Notes: generated by a model not told the origin, from the letters alone. 38,139 nucleotides of DNA from Cryobacterium inferilacus (GCF_019599185.1 NZ_JAIEUL010000024.1:13506-51644); one strand, 5' to 3'. Shown: positions 22,680 through 32,658, counted from the stretch's first letter. Translations and numbers: made by a program.

Positions 22680-24833
22680 GTGACGATGACCGAGCAGACC
22701 CTGCTGATGACGATGTCTGACATCGCCGATCTCGCCCGTGTGCAGCGACCGGTTGTCTCGGTCTGGCGTTCACGGTCCGCGCACACGGACAGCCCGTTTC
22801 CACAGCCTGTCGCCCGGAGAGGTGGGCAGGACGTCTTCAACGCCGGTGAGGTGGCGACGTGGCTCACCAATACCCGTCGCGGCAACAATCCCGATGCCTT
22901 TGCGGATGCCGCCGCACATGCATCTCTCAACTACGCGTCGGCCAACGATGAGAGCACCTTCAGCGCGGTGACCGCCCTGCTCGCCCTGCGCACATCGTCC
23001 GGGCGCCCGTTCGTTGCCATGTCGGCCGCCGATCTCCTCGACCTCGCCGACGAACACGACCCCGATGACGCATTCCTCTATGCCGAGCTCGAGGCCGCAG
23101 GCAGCGACCTTACCGACCTTGCTACCTACGTCGACGTCCTCGTCGAGGCAGCCTTCGGCGAGGGGCCGGCATTCGAGCGGATGATGGCCGACCGGTTCCG
23201 ACTAGACCTGCGCTCCCTCGGCGACACGGCCCTGGGCGACACCGCGCTGACTCTGATGGCCGAAGTCGCGACCGCGCTACGAGCCGGTCAACCGGCCGAC
23301 TCTGTCATTGTCGACTCCACGGGTAGCGCGAGCGACGTGATCCTCGCCATTCACCATTTTGAGAGCGCCCGCGGCGACATGACCGTGGCCACGCCCGACG
23401 ACAACTCCTATGCCTCCCGGCTGCTGCGCCGCCGCCTATTCGTGCACGGTATCACCCGCGAGGCTCTGGCGGTGCAGCAGTCCGGCGCCTTCGCCGTTCA
23501 GGGTGCCGCCCTGCTTGCGGCGCAATTACCGCCCTCGCACTCTGCGGCGATGCCCCCGGTCGAGATGCTTTCAGCCATCGACCAGATCGTGCTGCAAATG
23601 ACCGACGAACAACTCGCCGTCGTCATCGCCCCGGCCGGGGTGCTCAGCGACACCGGCCTGACCCGCGAGGTCGACGAGGCTCGTTCCGCCCTGATCCGCT
23701 CCGGTCGGGTGCGCGCGGTCGTTCGCCTCCCCGCTGGCCTGCTCGTGCACAAGCCGCTCCAGCCCCAAGCACTGTGGGTACTCGGTGCCGCTCACGCCCA
23801 GGTCAGCCTCGCGGAACGCTGGACCCTCGTCGCCGACCTCACAGAGATCCCGCTGACTCCCGCCGCCATTGACGACCTGGTGAGCGACCTCGTCGCTTCC
23901 CTCGGTGACCGTTCCAGCGTGCGCGCCCACGCCTTCCGGTACGCCAGGCTCGTTCACACCCGCACGCTACTGGCAAGCCGTGATTCCCTCGTGGCCGGCG
24001 TCCGAGCTACCACCGCACCCGCAGCCTCAGCGGCGCAGGTCGCCCTCCGCGTCGATGAGCTACTTACGGTTCTAGCAGGCGATGCGCCTGCCCGCACAAA
24101 CAGCACAACGGATACTCCGGCAGACGTGGCGGCGCTGGCTGGCCTCGTCATCCATCCCGTGCCACCCGCTGACGAACCTGCAGGCGCAACTGCGGCAGCC
24201 ACGGTCGCCCAGCTGCTGGCACACGGCCATGTTCGGTACATCCCCGGCAATCGCCTCGAAGCCGACGACATCGACCTCGAGCCCACCGGCCGGTCGGCCA
24301 CCAGCATCCGCGTGATCGGGCCCGTCGAACTGCTCGGTCAGGCGCCGCTCGGTGGTCGCCGCATCGACCGGCTGAAGTTCGCTGCGGCCTACCCGGCCGG
24401 CCGAGTAACCGAACCCGGTGACGTCATCTTCTGCACCTCACCGCGACCAGCAGCCGCAGTCGACGACGAGGGAACCTCGGTGGTGGTGTTCCCCGCCCGC
24501 ATCCTGCGCATCAACGTTGCCGAATCCGGCGGGCTGGTCGCTGCAGTGACCGCAGCCGACATCAACTCCCGAGACCCACGCGACAAACGCTGGCAGCGTT
24601 GGCCGCTGCGCCAGGCCAGCCCAGACCAGCGCGGCGCGCTGGCCAACGCTCTCGCCTCGGTACGCTCGGAACAGCACCAGACGAAGCAGCGCCTCGCCCA
24701 GCTCGAGGAACTCACCGCCCTGCTTATGACCGGCGTCACCGCCGGCACCCTCACACTCGCGGCAGCCCCTGGCCCGTCCGCCCCAGACTCACTTGGCTCA
24801 GACTCACTCGCTCCACCGGAAGGAACCTCCTAG
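22680..24833 (+). CDS. HTH / degenerate N6-methylase / S-like fusion protein
   Basis: 717 aa. Residues 1-65 form a MerR/AlpA-like DNA-binding domain (MTMSDIADLARVQRPVVSVWRSR, then DVFNAGEVATWLTNT). Residues of about 75-440 follow the outline of an HsdM-type methylase. Motif I is degenerate, however (VIVDSTGSASDVI instead of DPxxGSG), and the NPPF position reads AAQLPPS. The stretch VVIAPAGVLSDTGL ... VRAVVRLPAGLL preserves the downstream fold. Residues of about 505-717 resemble half an HsdS subunit: GDVIFCTSPRP, then a helical end RLAQLEELTALLMTGVTAGTL. It may be a regulator, a scaffold or a specificity accessory rather than an active methylase. GTG 22680 is chosen for AGGGGGG 6 nt upstream. 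Its stop overlaps the hsdM GTG (TAGTG). Confidence 0.75.
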   Translation: MTMTEQTLLMTMSDIADLARVQRPVVSVWRSRSAHTDSPFPQPVARRGGQDVFNAGEVATWLTNTRRGNNPDAFADAAAHASLNYASANDESTFSAVTALLALRTSSGRPFVAMSAADLLDLADEHDPDDAFLYAELEAAGSDLTDLATYVDVLVEAAFGEGPAFERMMADRFRLDLRSLGDTALGDTALTLMAEVATALRAGQPADSVIVDSTGSASDVILAIHHFESARGDMTVATPDDNSYASRLLRRRLFVHGITREALAVQQSGAFAVQGAALLAAQLPPSHSAAMPPVEMLSAIDQIVLQMTDEQLAVVIAPAGVLSDTGLTREVDEARSALIRSGRVRAVVRLPAGLLVHKPLQPQALWVLGAAHAQVSLAERWTLVADLTEIPLTPAAIDDLVSDLVASLGDRSSVRAHAFRYARLVHTRTLLASRDSLVAGVRATTAPAASAAQVALRVDELLTVLAGDAPARTNSTTDTPADVAALAGLVIHPVPPADEPAGATAAATVAQLLAHGHVRYIPGNRLEADDIDLEPTGRSATSIRVIGPVELLGQAPLGGRRIDRLKFAAAYPAGRVTEPGDVIFCTSPRPAAAVDDEGTSVVVFPARILRINVAESGGLVAAVTAADINSRDPRDKRWQRWPLRQASPDQRGALANALASVRSEQHQTKQRLAQLEELTALLMTGVTAGTLTLAAAPGPSAPDSLGSDSLAPPEGTS

Positions 24834-26452
24834 TGCCACCGAAGACCAAGGCCGCCGCACTGCCGTCGACCATGAAAGAACTCAAGGACACCCTCTGGAA
24901 GGCCGCCGACAAGCTCCGCGGCTCGATGGATGCCTCCCAGTACAAAGACGTCATCCTCGGCCTGGTCTTTCTCAAGTACGTGTCGGATGCCTTCGACGAG
25001 CGCCGAGAACAGATTCGCACCGAGCTCGACGCCGATGGTCTCAACGAGGACCAGATCGGCCAGCTCATCGACGACGTCGACGAGTACACCGGCCGCGGCG
25101 TGTTCTGGGTGGCCGCCCGCGCCCGCTGGACCTACCTCGCCGAGAACGCTAAGGGCCTGCCGGCCGTGGCGGGGGAGGCGCCCAAGTCGATCGGCCTGCT
25201 CATCGACGAGGCGATGGACCTGATCTCCGCCGACAACACCGCCCTCGCCGGATCGCTGCCGCGCATCTACAATCGCGACAACGTCGATCAGCGCCGCCTC
25301 GGCGAGCTGCTCGACCTGCTCAACTCGGCCCGCTTCACCGGCCACGGCGCCACCAAGGCGCGCGACATCCTGGGCGAGGTGTACGAGTACTTCCTCGAGA
25401 AGTTCGCGCACGCCGAGGGCAAGCGCGGCGGCGAGTTCTACACACCCGCCGGCGTGGTGCGGGTGCTCGTCGAGGTGCTCGAACCCTCCCACGGCCGCGT
25501 TTACGACCCGTGCTGCGGGTCGGGCGGCATGTTCGTGCAGACCGAGAAGTTCCTCGAGTCGCACAATAAGGAAGGTTCGAACATCTCCGTCTACGGTCAG
25601 GAGCTGAACGAGCGCACATGGCGTATGGCCAAGATGAACCTCGCCATCCACGGGCTCAACGGCAACCTCGCCAGCCGCTGGGGCGACACCTTCGCCCGCG
25701 ACCAGCACCCCGACCTGCAGGCCGACTTCATCATGGCCAACCCGCCCTTCAACATCAAGGACTGGGCTCGCAACGAGGGCGACCCGCGCTGGAAGTACGG
25801 GGTGCCCCCGGCCGGCAACGCCAACTACGCCTGGATGCAGCACATCATCTCCAAACTCGCCCCCGGCGGCAGCGCCGGCGTCGTTATGGCCAACGGGTCG
25901 ATGTCGTCGAACTCCGGCGGCGAAGGCGAGATCCGGGCCCAACTCGTCGAGGCGGACCTTGTCTCCTGCATGATCGCGCTGCCCACCCAGCTATTCCGCA
26001 GCACCGGCATCCCAGTCTGTACCTGGTTCTTCGCCAAGGACAAGACTTCCGGCGAGCACGGCAGCATCGACCGCACCGGCCAGGTGCTCTTCATCGACGC
26101 TCGCAACCTTGGCCACATGGTCGACCGTGCCGAACGCGCGCTTTCCGATGAAGACATCGCCAAGATCGCCGGCACGTACCACGCATGGCGGGGCACGGCG
26201 TCGGCGGCGGATGCTGCACTCGCTTACATGGATGAGCCGGGTTTCTCCTATTCCGCATCTCTAGCCGCGATCAGGGCAGTGGAATATGCGCTCACCCCAG
26301 GGCGCTATGTCGGTGCCGCTGAAGTTCAGGATGACGGCGAACTAATCGAGGAGAGGATCACGCGGCTCAGCAGCGAGCTCTTCGCGCAGTTCGACGAGTC
26401 AGAGCGCCTGGCTGCGGTTGTTCGTGAGCAGTTGCGGAGGGTTCATGTCTGA
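24833..26452 (+). CDS. hsdM: Type I restriction-modification methylase subunit HsdM
   Basis: 539 aa, typical length. The N-terminal helical domain has LKDTLWKAADKLRGSMDASQYKDVILGLVFLKYVSDAF. SAM-binding motif I is YDPCCGSGGMFVQ (about 223-235), and the catalytic motif IV is MANPPFNIKDW (about 301-311). Both are intact. It methylates adenine in the recognition sequence and forms the M2S core with HsdS. GTG at 24833 overlaps the previous stop by one base and has AGGA 8 nt upstream. The frame continues upstream without protein character, so earlier starts are rejected. It overlaps hsdS by 8 nt. Confidence 0.96.
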   Translation: MPPKTKAAALPSTMKELKDTLWKAADKLRGSMDASQYKDVILGLVFLKYVSDAFDERREQIRTELDADGLNEDQIGQLIDDVDEYTGRGVFWVAARARWTYLAENAKGLPAVAGEAPKSIGLLIDEAMDLISADNTALAGSLPRIYNRDNVDQRRLGELLDLLNSARFTGHGATKARDILGEVYEYFLEKFAHAEGKRGGEFYTPAGVVRVLVEVLEPSHGRVYDPCCGSGGMFVQTEKFLESHNKEGSNISVYGQELNERTWRMAKMNLAIHGLNGNLASRWGDTFARDQHPDLQADFIMANPPFNIKDWARNEGDPRWKYGVPPAGNANYAWMQHIISKLAPGGSAGVVMANGSMSSNSGGEGEIRAQLVEADLVSCMIALPTQLFRSTGIPVCTWFFAKDKTSGEHGSIDRTGQVLFIDARNLGHMVDRAERALSDEDIAKIAGTYHAWRGTASAADAALAYMDEPGFSYSASLAAIRAVEYALTPGRYVGAAEVQDDGELIEERITRLSSELFAQFDESERLAAVVREQLRRVHV

Positions 26453-27587
26453 ATGGCGGAAAGTCACGCTCGGGAGTGTGACCAACAACTTTGACTCAAA
26501 GCGTCGGCCGGTAAGAACAACAGAGCGTGTCGCGGGCCCCTATCCGTACTACGGAGCCTCCGGGGTAATCGATCACGTCGAGGATTTCATTCTTGACGGA
26601 GACTTCCTCCTCATTGCAGAGGATGGAGAGAACCTTCGCAGTAGATCAACGCCGATTGCGTTCCTTGCTAGCGGCAAAGTCTGGGTAAACAATCATGCGC
26701 ATGTTGTTGAAGGCAACGAGCGCGCGGACACCCGATTCCTCTGTCATCTCTTATCAGTGACAGACATCGGCGGTTATCTGACTGGGTCGACTCAACCGAA
26801 ACTCACCCGATCTGCCATGGACTCAATGGCCATAACGATTCCAGCGCTGGGAACCCAGATTGCGATCGCGGAGGTACTCGGGGCTCTCGATGAAAAGATT
26901 GCCGCCAACGCGAAGCTCGCAAGTTCGATCATCCAGCTACTTGAGCTTGAGACGCGGACAAGGTGGCTCGCGACAGGCAGCCCCGCCACCACTGCAATGT
27001 CCGACATTTTTGAGCTCAACCCTTCTACACCCCGACCGTCAGAGGCGGAGCCTCCATACGTGGACATGAAGAAGTTGCCTGAGTCAGGAAGCGGCATCGC
27101 AAGTTGGGAACACCGGGAAGCGAAAGGCGGTGCTCGATTTTCAAACGGCGACACGCTACTCGCCCGGATCACGCCCTGCCTCCAGAATCGGAAGACCGGA
27201 TACGTCGATTTCTTGAACGACAAACAGGTAGGAATTGGGTCGACCGAGTTTATCGTGCTGCGTTCCCGCGTTGGAGTCCCTCAGCCACTGTCCTATTTTG
27301 TTGCGGTGGACTCGGACTTCCGTGACTTCGCGATCAGACACATGTTCGGCACGTCTGGTCGTCAGCGTGTCTCAGCCAATGATCTTGCTGGCTATCTCCT
27401 TCCCTCGCCGGACTCCGATTGGCTGGCCGATTTCGGAGAAAGGGCGACGGGTGCTTTTGAGCTCATGAAGTCTCTGTTGGAGGAGAACCGAACGCTCGCC
27501 GCCACCCGCGACGCGCTCCTGCCGCAGCTCATGTCTGGCAAGCTTCGGGTGAGGGATGCAGAGAAAGTACTTGAGGGGGTGCTCTGA
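26445..27587 (+). CDS. hsdS: Type I specificity subunit HsdS
   Basis: 380 aa. Two target-recognition domains are present: TRD1 about 1-125 (WRKVTLGSVTNNFDSKRRPVR ... PYPYYGASGVIDHVEDFIL) and TRD2 about 185-315 (FSNGDTLLARITPCLQNRK). Each ends in a conserved helix (GTQIAIAEVLGALDEKI about 140 and TRDALLPQLMSGKLRV near the C-terminus). It determines the bipartite DNA target of the M and R subunits. ATG 26445 follows GGAGG (26436-26440) by 4 nt. GC content of the recognition domains is lower than in hsdM and hsdR, as expected for exchangeable TRDs. Its stop overlaps the hsdR ATG (TGATG). Confidence 0.95.
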   Translation: MSEWRKVTLGSVTNNFDSKRRPVRTTERVAGPYPYYGASGVIDHVEDFILDGDFLLIAEDGENLRSRSTPIAFLASGKVWVNNHAHVVEGNERADTRFLCHLLSVTDIGGYLTGSTQPKLTRSAMDSMAITIPALGTQIAIAEVLGALDEKIAANAKLASSIIQLLELETRTRWLATGSPATTAMSDIFELNPSTPRPSEAEPPYVDMKKLPESGSGIASWEHREAKGGARFSNGDTLLARITPCLQNRKTGYVDFLNDKQVGIGSTEFIVLRSRVGVPQPLSYFVAVDSDFRDFAIRHMFGTSGRQRVSANDLAGYLLPSPDSDWLADFGERATGAFELMKSLLEENRTLAATRDALLPQLMSGKLRVRDAEKVLEGVL

Positions 27588-30500
27588 TGGCGGGATTCTC
27601 GGAGGCTGAGTGGGAGCAGGTCGCGCGTGATCTGCTCAGTGAACCGTTGGGCTGGCAACCGAAGGCGGGCGAGCAGATCGCCCCGGGCAGCGGGGAGCGC
27701 GACAGCTGGGATGAGCTGCTCATCCGTCCGCGGCTGCTCGAGGCGCTGCGGCTGCTGAACCCGACGGTTCCGGGGGAGTACCTGCAGCAGGCGCTCGCCG
27801 AGATAGCCTCGCCCAAGTCGCAGGACGCGATCACCGAGAATCATCGCATCCACGACTACCTGATCGACGGGTTTCGGCTCAGCTACATCGGTGACGACGG
27901 CAGCGAGGTAAATCCGAGCATCCGTCTGGTTAGCGCCGAACCGTCGGAGAACGACTGGCTCGCGGTGAACCAGGTCACGCTCATCCGCGGCGACCACAAG
28001 CGGCGCTTCGACCTCGTGCTCTACTGCAACGGCATGCCGGTGAGCATCGTGGAGCTTAAGAAGGCCGGAGATGAGGCGGCGGATGTCGCCGCGGCGCACG
28101 CCCAGCTGCAGACGTACCTGCGCGAGTTCCCTATGGCGTTCCGGTTCTGCGTGTTCACACTAGCCAGCGACGGGATCCTCGCCAAGTACGGCACCCCGTT
28201 CACGCCGCTCAACCACTTCTCACCGTGGAACGTCGACGACGACGGCACCCCGGTGAAGCCCGGCGACACGAACGACTGGGACGCGACCACCGGTATGGAG
28301 ATCGCGCTCCTCGGTCTGTATAACCAGGAACGGTTCCTGCAGCTGCTGCGCTCCTTCACTGCCTTTGACGAGGGCGCCGAGGGTCTCGTAAAACGCATCG
28401 CCAAACCGCACCAGTACTTCGCCGTCACCAAGGCCGTGGGCAGCACCGTGCAGGCGGTGGAAAGCAACGGTAAGGCCGGGGTGGTCTGGCACACCCAGGG
28501 GTCGGGCAAGTCGATGGAGATGGAGCTGTACACCAACCTGGTGTCGCGGCACCCGAAGCTGAAGAACCCCACCGTTGTGGTGATCACCGACCGCAACGAA
28601 CTCGACGGACAGCTCTACGAGACGTTCGCGGCGAGCCTGCTGCTGCCGGAGAAGCCTAAGCAGATCAAGCGGCGCAGCGAGCTGCGCGACGAGCTCAGCA
28701 ACCGCACGACCGGTGGCATCTACTTCACCACTCTGCAGAAGTTCGGCCGCAGCGAGGCCGAGAAGGACGCCGGCGCGGAGCATCCGCTGCTCTCGGACCG
28801 GCGCAACATCATCGTGGCCGTCGACGAGGCGCACCGCAGCCACTACGACGACCTCGACGGCTACGCCCGGCACCTTCGCGACGCCCTGCCGCACGCCACC
28901 CTGATCGCGTTCACCGGCACTCCCATCTCGTTCGACGACCGCAACACCCGCGACGTGTTCGGCGAGTACATCGACATCTACGACCTCTCCCGCGCCGTCG
29001 ACGACGGCGCCACCGTGCCGGTCTACTTCGAGCCCCGCCTGATCAAGGTGAGCCTCGCGGCGGACGTGACGGACGACACCCTCGACGAGGCGGCGGACGA
29101 AGCCACAGCGGGCCTGGACGACACCGAGCGGGCGCGGATCGAAGCTTCCGTCGCGGTAGTCAACGCCGTCTATGGTGCACCGGAACGGCTGGCAGCGCTG
29201 GCGCTGGACATCGTGACGCACTGGGAGAACCGCAGCGGTCAGATGGAGAAGTTCATCGAGACCCCCGGCAAGGCCATGATCGTGGGCGGCACCCGCGAGA
29301 TCTGCGCAAACCTCTACTCGGCGATCGTGGCGCTGCGACCGAACTGGCACTCCAACGACCTCGACAAGGGTGTCATCAAGGTCGTCTACTCCGGCACGGC
29401 ATCCGACAAGCCGCCGGTCATCGACCACGTGCGCCGGGACTCCGCCAACGCGGTAATCAAGGGTCGGCTCAAGGACGTGGACGATGAGCTGCAATTGGTG
29501 ATCGTGAAAGACATGATGCTCACCGGCTACGACTCGCCCCCGCTGCACACGCTCTACCTGGACCGGCCGCTCAAGGGCGCGCTGCTCATGCAGACGCTCG
29601 CGCGGGTGAACCGCACCTTCCGCGGCAAAGAGGACGGACTGCTGGTGGCGTACGCGCCGCTCGCCGACAACCTCGCCAAGGCGCTGCGCGAATACTCCAA
29701 GACCGACCAGGACCAGAAGCCGGTCGGGCGTGACGTCGACGACGCCATCACACTCACGCTCACCCTCGTCGACACGCTGCGCGGGATGCTCGCGGGCTAC
29801 GACTGGAGAGCCGACCTCGCCAAGCCCGGACCCAAGCGTTACCTCAACGCGGTGACGGGGTCGGTCAACTACCTGCGGGATGTTGCGACACCGGGCAACC
29901 AGGTGGAAGAGGGCGCCGAGACATTGGCCGCCGCGTACCGCCGCTACTCGGGGCAGTTGTCCCGGGCGTGGGCGTTGTGCTCGGGTGCCGGGTCGCGAGA
30001 TCTGGAGGAGCGCAGGCCGGAAATCCAGCTGTACGAAGAGGTGCGGGTGTGGATGGCGAAGTATGACGCCGCCGACCGGCAGGCGCGTGGCGAGCCGGTG
30101 CCGGAGGACATCCAGCGGCTGCTCAATGTGCTGGTCGAATCCGCCATGGCCACCGGGGGAGTTCTGGACATCTACGAGGCCGCCGGCATGCCCAAGCCGA
30201 CGCTCGACGATCTCAGCCCGGCGTTCATCGCCAAGACGCAGCAGGCCCGAAACCCGCAGCTCGCGATCGAAGCGCTGCGCAAGCTGCTGACCGAAGAGTC
30301 TGCCCGTTCAACTCAGAACAACCTTGTGCGGCAGCGTGCGTTCTCGGACCGGATCTCCGAGGTGATGAACAAGTACACGAACCAGCAGCTCACCTCCGCT
30401 GAGGTGATCGCCGAGCTAGTGGCCTTGGCTCAGGAAGTCGCCGCGGAGGCGAACCGCGGCGCCGGGTTTGCACCACCGCTCAACCACGACGAGCTGGCCT

Positions 30501-30775
30501 TCTATGACGCGGTGGCACAGAACGAGTCGGCCGTGGAAGTGCAGGGCGAGGGAGTGCTGGCCGAGATCGCGCGGGAGTTGGTGGCCGTGATGCGCCGGGA
30601 CGTGCGCACCGACTGGACCGTACGCGACGACGTCCGTGCCAAGCTGCGTTCCTCGATCAAACGGTTGCTCGTGAAGCACGGCTATCCGCCGGACCGTCAG
30701 CCTGGGGCGATCAAGCTCGTCATGGAGCAGATGGAGTCCATGGCGCCGCGGTACAGCGAAGAACGGGTGGCGTAG
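27587..30775 (+). CDS. hsdR: Type I restriction endonuclease subunit HsdR
   Basis: 1062 aa, full length. The N-terminal PD-(D/E)XK nuclease has RRFDLVLYCNGMPVSIVELKK (about 138-158). A superfamily 2 translocase follows: Walker A VVWHTQGSGKSMEME (about 302), DEAH in VAVDEAHRSHYDD (about 412) and FTGTPIS, then a second RecA-like domain (MLTGYDSPPLHTLYLDRPL, QTLARVNRTFRGK). A long helical C-terminus contacts the M/S core. It translocates and cuts unmethylated DNA. Operon order is fusion gene, M, S, R with overlapping stops and starts. No terminator is obvious after the stop. Confidence 0.96.
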   Translation: MAGFSEAEWEQVARDLLSEPLGWQPKAGEQIAPGSGERDSWDELLIRPRLLEALRLLNPTVPGEYLQQALAEIASPKSQDAITENHRIHDYLIDGFRLSYIGDDGSEVNPSIRLVSAEPSENDWLAVNQVTLIRGDHKRRFDLVLYCNGMPVSIVELKKAGDEAADVAAAHAQLQTYLREFPMAFRFCVFTLASDGILAKYGTPFTPLNHFSPWNVDDDGTPVKPGDTNDWDATTGMEIALLGLYNQERFLQLLRSFTAFDEGAEGLVKRIAKPHQYFAVTKAVGSTVQAVESNGKAGVVWHTQGSGKSMEMELYTNLVSRHPKLKNPTVVVITDRNELDGQLYETFAASLLLPEKPKQIKRRSELRDELSNRTTGGIYFTTLQKFGRSEAEKDAGAEHPLLSDRRNIIVAVDEAHRSHYDDLDGYARHLRDALPHATLIAFTGTPISFDDRNTRDVFGEYIDIYDLSRAVDDGATVPVYFEPRLIKVSLAADVTDDTLDEAADEATAGLDDTERARIEASVAVVNAVYGAPERLAALALDIVTHWENRSGQMEKFIETPGKAMIVGGTREICANLYSAIVALRPNWHSNDLDKGVIKVVYSGTASDKPPVIDHVRRDSANAVIKGRLKDVDDELQLVIVKDMMLTGYDSPPLHTLYLDRPLKGALLMQTLARVNRTFRGKEDGLLVAYAPLADNLAKALREYSKTDQDQKPVGRDVDDAITLTLTLVDTLRGMLAGYDWRADLAKPGPKRYLNAVTGSVNYLRDVATPGNQVEEGAETLAAAYRRYSGQLSRAWALCSGAGSRDLEERRPEIQLYEEVRVWMAKYDAADRQARGEPVPEDIQRLLNVLVESAMATGGVLDIYEAAGMPKPTLDDLSPAFIAKTQQARNPQLAIEALRKLLTEESARSTQNNLVRQRAFSDRISEVMNKYTNQQLTSAEVIAELVALAQEVAAEANRGAGFAPPLNHDELAFYDAVAQNESAVEVQGEGVLAEIARELVAVMRRDVRTDWTVRDDVRAKLRSSIKRLLVKHGYPPDRQPGAIKLVMEQMESMAPRYSEERVA

Positions 30776-31158
30776 GTGACTGCTCAAAGCGTTCACAGCA
30801 CGCGGGGCCGCTCGGAGACGGTGCCCGGCTCCGTCACACGCGCCGCCCGACCGGCAAGTAGCGGCCGGCGCCACCAGGTGCCTTGCCCAGTGCCCGACCG
30901 ACCACGGCGGCGCTGGGCGGGGTGCCCCCAGCCCGAGCCACATCGGGCAATGAACATCAACTGGCGCAAACCGAACGGTAGTCAGGCCTGTGCCGCTCGT
31001 TCAGACTGCCGGGTTTCGGACCTGCTGTTGCCGGATGTTGCGCCGCCGGAGCGTCCTGCCTGTCGTATGCTTCGGGACATGGGGGATTGGGTGCATTTGA
31101 AGCCTGCTGGTATGAGCCGCGGCCCCGTTGTCGGCTCCGTCGCGAGCGGGGGGCGACC
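30776..31158. other. Intergenic stretch with one copy of a 22-nt direct repeat
   Basis: No convincing gene. Open frames here lack family-like sequence. It contains CTGCCGGGTTTCGGACCTGC(TG) at 31006-31027, which recurs with one mismatch at 35720-35741. Confidence 0.5.
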
Positions 31159-32658
31159 GTGGAGGTCATCGCTGGTCTGATCGGCGCTGCCATCGTGTGG
31201 TGGATCGGTGTCGGCATCGTGTACGCCATTGGCAGCCTGATCGAGAAGCCACGCGCTCGTTCACAGCGGGCACCGAGACCCACCCCCGCGACTGAGTCTC
31301 GTCTGGCTCCTCTTCAGCCAGCACATTCGATAGCAACCAACTTTGAGCTGCCCACACGGCCTGCAAACACGGTAGCGCCACGAACCGTTGAAGACCCACC
31401 TTCCGTGCCGCCGCCGGCCAACATCACTGGGACCGTGTCAATGGTGACGCTCGGAAGGCAGACTGCATACCTTCGTGCTCTAATCCAGCGGGTCGGGACG
31501 GTCACGCAATGCGATGCTGACAGGCTCGAGGAATTCTTCGAAGATCCCGGCCGTACTGAGTGGAGTCGTGCTGCGGCCAAGAAATCTAAGAGTCGAGCCT
31601 TGGATGCAATCCGCCACGCCAACGTTGAAGACCAGTGGGCCCTTGTAGGCGAGCTCATCGATGCGGCGTTGAACTCGTCGCCGATAGCATCGACGCGGAC
31701 GCCTGCTCTGCCCCTCGTCCGGCGGGCAGCTCGGTGGGGCGCGCTGGCTTTGATCACCCGCCATTTTCGGGATGAACTCGCCTGGGGCAATGCGGACTAT
31801 GCGATCCTGACACTCCCATGGACGTGGTCCCTAGGAGCGCTGCATCCTGCCGATTTGGCGGAAGACCCATGGTCCGATTTTTCCGGTGCGCGACTTGACC
31901 TGCCAGTTAAGAACCCGCCTGTGCTGGTAAGTGCGCGACTACCTGACCCCGCCGTGCTAGCGCTGCAGCCCGTCGAGCACGGGCTTTTTCACGTGCGGTA
32001 CTGGCTTGGAGACGACGGAAATCCCGTGGGGTCCGACGACGACGAGGACAGGTGGTTGGCTGCCCGGCGGACAGGCGTAGGTGCATCTGAGGTGGGAAAA
32101 ATCGTCAAGGCGAACGGCGCTCCAAGTGTTCAACGCGCCGGCCTCCTTCAACGGAAGCTTGACGGAGACCCGGGCCATCACTTCGCAGCCTACGACCACG
32201 GAGTGGAGCGGGAACCGATCATTGCTCGATGGGTGAATGACAACTTCGCGATCGCTCACAACGCGCATCTCTGTATGGGACAGAACCCTCGTCACCTAGC
32301 CACACCAGACGGAATAGGAGACGGCGTCATCTGCGAGATCAAAACATCGGTCGTTCCATTGGCCAAAGCAGTGCGGAGGTACAGAGACCAACTTCAGTGG
32401 CAGCTTCACGTGACCAGTTCCCCTCAGGTCCTGTTCGTTGTTGAGAACCGTGACACGCTTGAGCGCGAGTACACCTGGGTCGGGCGAGACGAGGATCGTA
32501 TTGCGACCTTGGTCGCGCACACCAACGACTTCCTGGTAGAGCTGGATATGCGTTTGGAGGAAAGGGAATCGCACCTCAGACCTATCGCGGCCAAGCGGGT
32601 GGTTCGTTTCGAGGAGTCTTCGTCTGACGATCGGCGGGAGGTCGCTTATCCGGCCTGA
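31159..32658 (+). CDS. Membrane-anchored YqaJ-like nuclease
   Basis: 499 aa from GTG 31159, with GGGGGG about 6 nt upstream. An N-terminal membrane helix (about 2-27, VEVIAGLIGAAIVWWIGVGIVYAIG) and a P/A/R-rich linker come first. An unrecognised helical domain (about 90-235, GRQTAYLRALIQRVGTVTQ) follows. The C-terminal ~200 residues match the YqaJ/lambda-exonuclease type of PD-(D/E)XK nuclease. They include RRTGVGASEVGKI (about 303), the metal-binding Glu in HGVEREPIIARWV (about 346), DGIGDGVICEIKTS with Asp and ExK (about 383-395) and QLQWQLHV (about 410). All catalytic positions are filled. YqaJ proteins normally serve phage recombination, so membrane tethering within a defence cluster is unusual. 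It runs convergent with the GmrSD gene. Function beyond nuclease is inference. Confidence 0.75.
   Translation: MEVIAGLIGAAIVWWIGVGIVYAIGSLIEKPRARSQRAPRPTPATESRLAPLQPAHSIATNFELPTRPANTVAPRTVEDPPSVPPPANITGTVSMVTLGRQTAYLRALIQRVGTVTQCDADRLEEFFEDPGRTEWSRAAAKKSKSRALDAIRHANVEDQWALVGELIDAALNSSPIASTRTPALPLVRRAARWGALALITRHFRDELAWGNADYAILTLPWTWSLGALHPADLAEDPWSDFSGARLDLPVKNPPVLVSARLPDPAVLALQPVEHGLFHVRYWLGDDGNPVGSDDDEDRWLAARRTGVGASEVGKIVKANGAPSVQRAGLLQRKLDGDPGHHFAAYDHGVEREPIIARWVNDNFAIAHNAHLCMGQNPRHLATPDGIGDGVICEIKTSVVPLAKAVRRYRDQLQWQLHVTSSPQVLFVVENRDTLEREYTWVGRDEDRIATLVAHTNDFLVELDMRLEERESHLRPIAAKRVVRFEESSSDDRREVAYPA

Noticed and set aside
24599..24832. Upstream extension of the hsdM frame
   Set aside because: It lies inside the preceding gene in another frame and its translation is R/P/H-rich. 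GTG 24833 has an RBS and the family-like N-terminus.
30776..31180. 134-codon open frame after hsdR
   Set aside because: Low-complexity R/P/A-rich translation, no RBS, and it overlaps the better supported start of the YqaJ-like gene.
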